Notes under the pieces: model-generated
Seen by the model: the letters and a program-made list of their open reading frames with translations, nothing else
Database searches by the model: none
Told to the model about the DNA's origin: nothing
Program-made: the position numbers and the translations under genes
Part shown: piece by piece, positions 58,185 to 64,000 of the stretch
How positions within the stretch are numbered: the stretch's first letter is position 1
Layout of the letters: every line of letters starts with the position of its first letter
From: Glycomyces tritici
GTDB lineage: Bacteria > Actinomycetota > Actinomycetes > Mycobacteriales > Micromonosporaceae
NCBI RefSeq assembly: GCF_030403505.1
Contig: NZ_JAUEMJ010000005.1
Coordinates: 187,889-251,888, forward strand
Length of the DNA: 64,000 nucleotides
Reading direction: 5' to 3'

Positions 58185-59000
58185 ATGAAGAAGCTCCCGC
58201 TCTACCTGGTGCTCATCGCCGGCGCGCTGGTCTCGGTCGGCCCGTACCTGCTGACGCTGAACGCCGCGTTCAAGTCCAAACAGGAGATCCTCACCTCCGA
58301 GCCGTGGGCCCTTCCGGCCGACCCGATCCTCTCCAACTTCGGAGAGGTCTGGAGCCGGTACGACTTCGCGACGTTCGTCGTCAACTCCGTGATCGTGGCC
58401 GTGGCGGTCACCGTCGGCCAGCTCGTGTTCTCCACCCTCGCCGCGTACGCCTTCGCCCGGCTCGACTTCCCCGGCCGCGACCAGCTGTTCTGGGCCTACA
58501 TCGCGACCCTGATGGTGCCCCAGATCGTGACCCTGGTGCCCACCTTCATCATCGTGCGCGAGCTCGGCCTGGTCGACACCCACGTGGGCCTGATCCTCCC
58601 GTTCGTGTTCGGGTTCCTCATGCCCTACGGGGTGTTCCTGGTGCGCCAGTACTTCAAGACCATCCCCGCCTCCATCGAGGACGCGGCCCGCATCGACGGG
58701 GCCGGGACCTTCACGATCCTGTGGCGCGTCATGGTCCCCATGGCCAAGCCCATCCTCGGCACGCTCGCGATCATCAGCTTCGTCAACACCTGGAACAACC
58801 TGCTGTGGCCGCTCATCATCACGCACTCGGAGTCCACCAGGGTCATCACGCGCGGCATCGCGCAGATGCAGTCCCAGTTCAACCAGGAGTACCACCTCAT
58901 CCTGGCCGCCTCCACCATGGCGCTCCTCCCGCTGGTCGCCGTCTTCCTGGTCTTCCAGCGCCACATCGTCCGCTCCATCGCCCTCAGCGGCATGAAGTGA
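58185..59000 (+). CDS. CUT1 ABC permease (MalG/UgpE type)
   Basis: 271 residues, six membrane helices; N-terminal LPLYLVLIAGALVSVGPYLL and EAA loop PASIEDAARIDGAGTFTILW. It is the partner channel subunit of the preceding gene, starting 10 bp after its stop. The sugar-binding lipoprotein follows. Confidence 0.93.
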   Translation: MKKLPLYLVLIAGALVSVGPYLLTLNAAFKSKQEILTSEPWALPADPILSNFGEVWSRYDFATFVVNSVIVAVAVTVGQLVFSTLAAYAFARLDFPGRDQLFWAYIATLMVPQIVTLVPTFIIVRELGLVDTHVGLILPFVFGFLMPYGVFLVRQYFKTIPASIEDAARIDGAGTFTILWRVMVPMAKPILGTLAIISFVNTWNNLLWPLIITHSESTRVITRGIAQMQSQFNQEYHLILAASTMALLPLVAVFLVFQRHIVRSIALSGMK

Positions 59001-59041
59001 AGTGACGCCTCCACCTCTCAACCACATGAAAGGCAAACGGC

Positions 59042-60364
59042 ATGAACAAGACGCGCACGGCGGCCCTCGCCGCCCTCGCGCTCGCCCTCCCCGCCGCACT
59101 CGCCGCCTGCAGCGGCGACGACGACGGACCGGTGACGCTGCGATACGCCTTCTGGGACGACAACCAGCGGCCCGCGCTCGAAGCGATGATCAAGGCCTTC
59201 AACGAGGACCACCCCGAGATCGAAGTCGAACTCGAGCAGAACCCCTGGGAGGACTACTGGGCCGGGCTCGACAGCCGGTTCGCGGCCGAAGAGGCCCCGG
59301 ACGTGTTCTGGAACCACGTCTCCCGCTTCCCCACTTACGCCGCCAACGGCGTCCTCCTGCCCATCACCGACGACATCGAAGACGACGGCGTCGACCCCTC
59401 GATCTACCCCGAGGACCTCTACGACTCCTGGCAGTACGAAGGCGACCAGTACGGCCTCCCGAAGGACTGGGACTCCATCGCCCTCGTCTACCGGCTCGAC
59501 GCCCTCGAAGCCGCCGGCATCGACCCCGCCACCGTGAACGACCTCGAATGGAACCCCGTCGACGGCGGCACCTACGTCGAGTTCCTGCAGAAGCTCACCG
59601 TCGACGCCGACGGCAACAACGCGCTGAGCCCCGACTTCGACCCCGAGAACGTCGTCCAGTACGGCACCGCGATGTCCTCCAACACCGGCCAGACCGACTG
59701 GTGGAACTACGCGGTCCAGAACGGCTGCTCCCTCCAGACCGAGCCCTGGGGCGCGTACGCCATCGACGCCCCCGAATGCGTCGAGGCCATCCAGTTCACC
59801 GCCGACCTCTACAACAAGTGGCACGTCGCCGTGCCCGCCGAATCCACCAACCAGCCCAACGGCGGCGTCCCCGGCGACTACGTCGTCCCCGGCCAGGCCG
59901 CCACCACCCTCGACGGCTCCTGGATGCTCAGCTTCTACCGCGACGGCCTCGAGCCCGGCTCATGGGCCGTCGCCGACAACCCGTCCGGCCCCGTCGGCTC
60001 CGGCACCGTCATCAACGGCCTCTCCAACGCCATCTACGCCGGCACCGACCACCCCGACGAGGCCTGGGAACTCGTCAAGTTCCTCGGCTCCGAAGAGGCC
60101 CAGTCCATCGCCACCGGCATGGGCTCGGTCTGGCCGGGCGTCAGCTCCCTCAACCAGGGCTTCGCCGACTACTGGGCCGGCGAGGGCATCGACGTCACCG
60201 GCTTCCAGACCGCCGCCGAAGGCACCACCACCGGCTACCCCCTCTCCATGAACGACGCCGCCTTCGGCACCGCCGCGATGGACGAGTTCAATCAGGTCTG
60301 GCTGGGGCAGAAAGACGCCCAGGAAGCGGCCGAGGCGGTCGTCGCGATCGCCAACGCCGAGTAG
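59042..60364 (+). CDS. ABC transporter sugar-binding lipoprotein, family 1
   Basis: 440 residues. Lipoprotein signal with LAAC (Cys23), then SBP_bac_1: VTLRYAFWDDNQRPALEAMI, PDVFWNHVSRFPTYAANGVL and WNNLLW-type ends, with GSWMLSFYRDGL and the DEAWELVKFLGSEEAQ family motif near the end. It binds the imported sugar outside the membrane. It is the third gene, an unusual place since receptors usually come first, which may indicate separate regulation. Confidence 0.93.
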   Translation: MNKTRTAALAALALALPAALAACSGDDDGPVTLRYAFWDDNQRPALEAMIKAFNEDHPEIEVELEQNPWEDYWAGLDSRFAAEEAPDVFWNHVSRFPTYAANGVLLPITDDIEDDGVDPSIYPEDLYDSWQYEGDQYGLPKDWDSIALVYRLDALEAAGIDPATVNDLEWNPVDGGTYVEFLQKLTVDADGNNALSPDFDPENVVQYGTAMSSNTGQTDWWNYAVQNGCSLQTEPWGAYAIDAPECVEAIQFTADLYNKWHVAVPAESTNQPNGGVPGDYVVPGQAATTLDGSWMLSFYRDGLEPGSWAVADNPSGPVGSGTVINGLSNAIYAGTDHPDEAWELVKFLGSEEAQSIATGMGSVWPGVSSLNQGFADYWAGEGIDVTGFQTAAEGTTTGYPLSMNDAAFGTAAMDEFNQVWLGQKDAQEAAEAVVAIANAE

Positions 60365-60394
60365 CCGCACCCGAGCAGAGAGGCCACCGACAGC

Positions 60395-61414
60395 ATGAGC
60401 GCCGCCGGACCCAGACCCGCGAGCATCTTCGACGTCGCGAAGCGGGCGGGGGTGTCGCACCAGACCGTCTCGCGCGTCATCAACGACGCCCCGATGGTCG
60501 CCGACACCACCAGGGCCAGGGTCAAAGCCGCGATCGCCGACCTGGGCTACCGGCCCAACCGGTCGGCCCGCACCCTCGCCGGCGGCGCCGTGCGGTCGGT
60601 CACCGTCCTCACCACCGACACCTCCCTGTACGGCACCGCCGAGACCCTCCGCGGCATCGAGGACGCCGCCCGGGACGCCGGCTTCTCCGTGCTCATCTCC
60701 GTCATGGACCCCGACCGGGCCTACAGCGAGGCGGACGTCCTCGAACGCCTCCCGCACGACGGCGCACCCGCCATCGTCATCGCCCACGACGAGGTCACCG
60801 CCGGCGCCATGCAGGCACTCCGCGAACGCCAGCCGGGCGCGCTCGTCGCCACCGGCGGCGAGCACCTCGTCGCCGAGCACGACTCGGCCGACTGGCGCGT
60901 GTTCCTCGACGACCGCACCGTCGCCGCGCGCGCCACTCGCTACCTCCTCTCCATGGGCCACAAGCAGGTCCACTACCTCGCGATCCCATCGAAGGCCAGC
61001 CGCCAGACCGGCTGGTCCGACGCGCTGGCCGACGCCGGGATCACCCCGCCCGAGGTCGTGCACTCGGGCTGGTCCGTCGGGGCCGCCGCCGAAGCCGCGG
61101 CCGCCCTCGTCGCCGACCCGTCCGTGACCGCGATCCTCTGCGGCAACGACGACCTCGCCTTCGGGGTCCTCCACGCCGCGCACCGCGCGGGCCGCAGCGT
61201 CCCCGGCGACCTCAGCGTCATCGGCTTCGACGACTCGCCGCTCGCCGCCTACCACGTCCCTCCTCTAACCACAGTGGACCTCGACTTCCGCGGCGTCGGC
61301 CGCGGCGCCTTCGAACTCCTGCGACACAAGCTCGAAGGCGGCTCCGATCCCCGACCCTCCTGGCGGTCCCCGGAACTCGTAGTGCGAGAGACCTCGGGCC
61401 CACCGCGTCAATGA
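60395..61414 (+). CDS. LacI-family regulator of the third sugar operon
   Basis: 339 residues. The HTH ASIFDVAKRAGVSHQTVSRV and hinge RSARTLAGGAVRS are followed by the sensor domain with GTAETLRGIEDAARDAGFSV, LCGNDDLAFGVLHAA and SVIGFDDSPLAAYHVPP. It is placed between transporter and glycosidase, so it probably autoregulates the operon through the GTGAGCGCTAAC boxes. The inducer should be the imported oligosaccharide. Confidence 0.92.
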   Translation: MSAAGPRPASIFDVAKRAGVSHQTVSRVINDAPMVADTTRARVKAAIADLGYRPNRSARTLAGGAVRSVTVLTTDTSLYGTAETLRGIEDAARDAGFSVLISVMDPDRAYSEADVLERLPHDGAPAIVIAHDEVTAGAMQALRERQPGALVATGGEHLVAEHDSADWRVFLDDRTVAARATRYLLSMGHKQVHYLAIPSKASRQTGWSDALADAGITPPEVVHSGWSVGAAAEAAAALVADPSVTAILCGNDDLAFGVLHAAHRAGRSVPGDLSVIGFDDSPLAAYHVPPLTTVDLDFRGVGRGAFELLRHKLEGGSDPRPSWRSPELVVRETSGPPRQ

Positions 61415-61434
61415 CGACAACTGAAAGGGCAGCA

Positions 61435-63987
61435 ATGCACCCACTCCTGCGCAGAGGCCTCGCGGCCACCGCCGTGACCGGCCTCCTCACCGGCCTCGCG
61501 GCCGTGCCCGCCCAGGGCCAGGACGCCCCCCTCCTCGCCGTCGACTTCGGGCAGCTCGACGGCGCGCCCACGTACGGCGCCATCGGCTCCCTCTACGGCA
61601 TCTCCGAGGACGGCGTCCCCGGCGACAACCTCCTCGACCCCCTCCGCATGTCCTCCATGGCCCCCAAGCCGACCGGCGGCACCCAGCACCCCAACGGCGA
61701 CGCCAACGACGTGCTCGCCGTCCTCGCCGAGCACGACGGCGGCGACGCCTTCGTGAACCTCCAGGACTGGTATCCCGACTGGCCCTACAAGAACCCCGGC
61801 ATCGACGCCTACCTCGACGAACTGGAGGCGGAGGTCGTACCGCTCATGGAGGCCTCCGAGCACGCCGACCGGCTCGTCTACGTGCCGTTCAACGAGCCCA
61901 ACTGGATCTGGTACGGCCGCGGCGGCGACTACGACGGCGCCCTCGCCCGCTACCTCCACGACTGGGACCTCGCCTACGAGCGCCTCCGCGAGATCGCCCC
62001 CGACACCCCCATCGCCGGGCCCAACGAGTCCCACTACGACGCCCGCTTCATGCGCGACTTCATGGAGCACGTCGTCGAGGCCGGCACCGTCCCCGACGTC
62101 GTCACCTGGCACGAGCTCTCCCCGGACTCCCTGCGCTACTACGCGAACAACGAGGCGGACTACCGCGCGCTCGAAGCCGAACTGGGCGTCGAACCGCGCC
62201 AGATCAACATCAACGAGTACGGCAACAACCGCGACTTCGGCATGCCCGGCCAGATGGTGCAGTGGGCCGCGATGTTCGAGGACACCGACGCGCTCGCCGA
62301 CATGGCCTACTGGACCGCCGCGGGCGGCCTCTCCGGCAACGCCCCGCAGACCAACGTCCCCAACGGCGGCTGGTGGTTCCTCAAGACCTACTCGCAGATG
62401 ACCGGCCAGACCGCGCTCGTCACCCCGCCGCAGGACAACGCCATCGACACCCTCCAAGGCATCGCCACCTACGACGAGGCCAAGAACCAGGCGCAGCTCC
62501 TCCTCGGCGGCGGCGCCGGCGACACCACCGTCGACCTCCGCAACCTCGACCTCGGCAAGAAGGTCACCGCCCGCGTCCACGAGATCGCCTGGACCGGCAA
62601 CGAGGGCTCCTCGCCCGCCCCGCAGGCCGTCGACCAGATCGCCCTGCGCCCCGACCGCAACGGCGACGCGAGCATCGAACTCCAGGACCTCGACCCCATG
62701 TCCGCCTACTGGATCACCCTCACCCCGGGCACCGGCAGGGCCGACACCGTCGACGTTCCCTGGAGCGGCACCTGGGAAGCCGAGAACGCCGCCGTCACCG
62801 CAGGCACCGTCTACAACGAGGGCAGCGCCGCCAACCCGTTCGGCTTCCCCGCCTCCGGCGGCAAGAGCGTCGGCTCCCTCAACCGCGCCGACAGCCGCAT
62901 CGACTTCACCGTGGACGTCCCCGAGGCCGGCACCTACGACCTCACCGTCACCTACGGCAACACCTACGGACGCGACCTCGCCGCCGGCGCCTCGCCGACC
63001 GAGCAGTTCCTCACCGTCAACGGCGGCGATCCCGCCACCGTCACCTACCCCTCCACGATGCAGTGGGGCTCCCGCGGCCAGGTCACCGTCCAAGTCGAAC
63101 TCGAAGCGGGCGCCAACACGCTCGCACTCGCCAAGAGCCACACCGAGGCCGGCACCGCCTACGGCGAAGCCGGCATCGACAAGATCGACCTCACCCCCTC
63201 CGTAGTGGACACCCACACGTACCCCGCCGTCCTCGCCCGCACCGAAGGCGACGCCGAGTACCGGTACGGCCACCACGAAGGCGTCAAGGTCAACGGCGAC
63301 GAGCAGGTCGTCTTCGACGTCTACGCCCCCGCCGACGGCTACTACGACATCGCCGCCGACGCCGACGGCAAGGGCGAACTCACCGTCCTCGGCCCGCACG
63401 GCGAAGCCGCCGCGTTCAAGCTCGAAGACGAGCAGACCCTGGCCCTCCACGAAGGCGTCAACCGCATCGCCCTGAGCGCCCGGCGAGGCACCCTCCACGT
63501 CCACGACCTCACCGTCACCGGCGACGGCGGCGACGAGGGCTTCACCCGCATCGCGGCCGCCGACGCCGAACTCGAAGGCACCGCCGAACTCACCGAGAAC
63601 ACCTGGGCCAGCGACGAAGCGGCCATCACCGGCGTGGGCGGCGGCGAAGGCAACACCGCCACCCTCACCGTAGAAGCCGACGAGGCCGGACCGCACCTGC
63701 TCCTCGTCCACTACGCCAACGACGAGCGCACCGGCGGCCACGCCTACAACACCAACATCATCTCCCGCTACGCCCAGTTCACCGTGAACGGCGAAGCCGC
63801 CGCCACGGTGCCCATGCGCGGCACCTGGAGCTGGAACGACTTCTGGTCCTACCCGCTCATCGTCGACCTCGAAGCCGGCACCAACACCATCGAGATCGGC
63901 AACCCCGGCCTGCGCACCGACATCGGCGACCGCGAAGGCCGCACCGCCGACTTCGACCACTTCGAGCTCGCGCCGCTCCTGAACTAG
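61435..63987 (+). CDS. secreted clan-A glycoside hydrolase with carbohydrate-binding modules
   Basis: 850 residues. A Sec signal (LLRRGLAATAVTGLLTGLAA, cut near AQG-QDA) precedes a TIM-barrel domain (about 35-340). The acid/base is E154 in YVPFNEPNWIWYG and the nucleophile E261 in ININEYGNNRDF, as in GH39-like clan-A retaining enzymes. A beta-sandwich (about 345-440) and two CBM6/35-like modules follow (WEAENAAVTAGTVYNEGSAA to about 590; ELEGTAELTENTWASDEAAI to the end). The exact family is not assignable. Exported, it would cleave a plant polysaccharide and the operon's importer would take up the product. GAAAGGG is before ATG 61435. The much longer open frame upstream is not coding. Confidence 0.85.
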   Translation: MHPLLRRGLAATAVTGLLTGLAAVPAQGQDAPLLAVDFGQLDGAPTYGAIGSLYGISEDGVPGDNLLDPLRMSSMAPKPTGGTQHPNGDANDVLAVLAEHDGGDAFVNLQDWYPDWPYKNPGIDAYLDELEAEVVPLMEASEHADRLVYVPFNEPNWIWYGRGGDYDGALARYLHDWDLAYERLREIAPDTPIAGPNESHYDARFMRDFMEHVVEAGTVPDVVTWHELSPDSLRYYANNEADYRALEAELGVEPRQININEYGNNRDFGMPGQMVQWAAMFEDTDALADMAYWTAAGGLSGNAPQTNVPNGGWWFLKTYSQMTGQTALVTPPQDNAIDTLQGIATYDEAKNQAQLLLGGGAGDTTVDLRNLDLGKKVTARVHEIAWTGNEGSSPAPQAVDQIALRPDRNGDASIELQDLDPMSAYWITLTPGTGRADTVDVPWSGTWEAENAAVTAGTVYNEGSAANPFGFPASGGKSVGSLNRADSRIDFTVDVPEAGTYDLTVTYGNTYGRDLAAGASPTEQFLTVNGGDPATVTYPSTMQWGSRGQVTVQVELEAGANTLALAKSHTEAGTAYGEAGIDKIDLTPSVVDTHTYPAVLARTEGDAEYRYGHHEGVKVNGDEQVVFDVYAPADGYYDIAADADGKGELTVLGPHGEAAAFKLEDEQTLALHEGVNRIALSARRGTLHVHDLTVTGDGGDEGFTRIAAADAELEGTAELTENTWASDEAAITGVGGGEGNTATLTVEADEAGPHLLLVHYANDERTGGHAYNTNIISRYAQFTVNGEAAATVPMRGTWSWNDFWSYPLIVDLEAGTNTIEIGNPGLRTDIGDREGRTADFDHFELAPLLN

Positions 63988-64000
63988 ACCCGGACCCGGC

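Noticed and set aside
59002..61434. Upstream extension of the glycosidase frame by 811 codons
   Set aside because: It overlaps the receptor and LacI genes in another frame. The ATG at 61435 has a ribosome site and a signal peptide.
1..64000. tRNA, rRNA or CRISPR arrays
   Set aside because: No cloverleaf candidates, rRNA cores or regularly spaced direct repeats of CRISPR length were seen.

Overview
This 64 kb window comes from a high-GC actinomycete, most likely filamentous. GC is about 70% with third positions almost all G or C, GTG starts are frequent, and several genes seem leaderless. Regulator types typical of the group are present: an ECF41 sigma factor, an AfsR-like SARP, a CGNR zinc-finger protein, WYL, HxlR, Lrp, two LacI and two ROK repressors. 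No rRNA, tRNA or CRISPR array was seen, and no marker fixes the genus. Apart from one short transposon-like element there is no obvious mobile DNA.

The main theme is carbohydrate capture in three separately controlled operons. (A) 8017-16128: an oligopeptide-type (Opp/Dpp-like) ABC importer followed by a GH2 beta-mannosidase. A divergent ROK repressor (6475-7689) faces a 26-bp inverted repeat that overlaps the operon promoter. (B) 27771-38006: ROK sugar kinase, class I mannose-6-phosphate isomerase, a CUT1 ABC importer, a putative six-hairpin glycosidase, an SGNH esterase and a secreted beta-propeller-like protein. A LacI regulator (26658-27674) precedes it, with a perfect 20-bp palindrome in between. 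(C) 57239-63987: a second CUT1 importer, its own LacI repressor inside the operon and a large secreted clan-A glycosidase, with two identical GTGAGCGCTAAC boxes upstream. Mannosidase, kinase and mannose-6-phosphate isomerase suggest a dispersed mannan/glucomannan programme; the true substrates of B and C are inference.

A fourth catabolic cassette (45794-50097) has a galactarate/talarate-dehydratase-like enolase, an IclR regulator, a 2,5-dioxovalerate-type aldehyde dehydrogenase and a TauE-like permease, all start/stop overlapped or closely spaced. An L-2-hydroxyglutarate oxidase (50296-51504) follows.

Between these lie small regulator-enzyme pairs: WYL/RidA (936-2427), ECF41 sigma/SnoaL (16176-17662), Lrp/trans-sulfuration enzyme (17601-19486), HxlR/MFS (20089-21.8 kb), a trypsin-like protease (24998-25825), a VOC/PPOX/ferredoxin row and a CGNR regulator sharing CTAACGG boxes (38076-40558), an AfsR-like SARP next to a Tat-exported NlpC/P60 protein (41508-45532), TetR/quinone oxidoreductase (51520-53304), and SsuD-like monooxygenase/aldo-keto reductase (53852-56084).

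Oddities: a 127-bp element with 20-bp inverted ends placed exactly in the stop codon of the hydroxyglutarate oxidase, which also re-terminates the converging oxidoreductase; a DUF1684 gene with a single-base frameshift; an MFS gene with no stop at its expected end; a block of G and C homopolymers (39177-39260); and a 1.5 kb stretch (2428-3970) of repeats and perfect ribosome binding sites without a recognisable gene.
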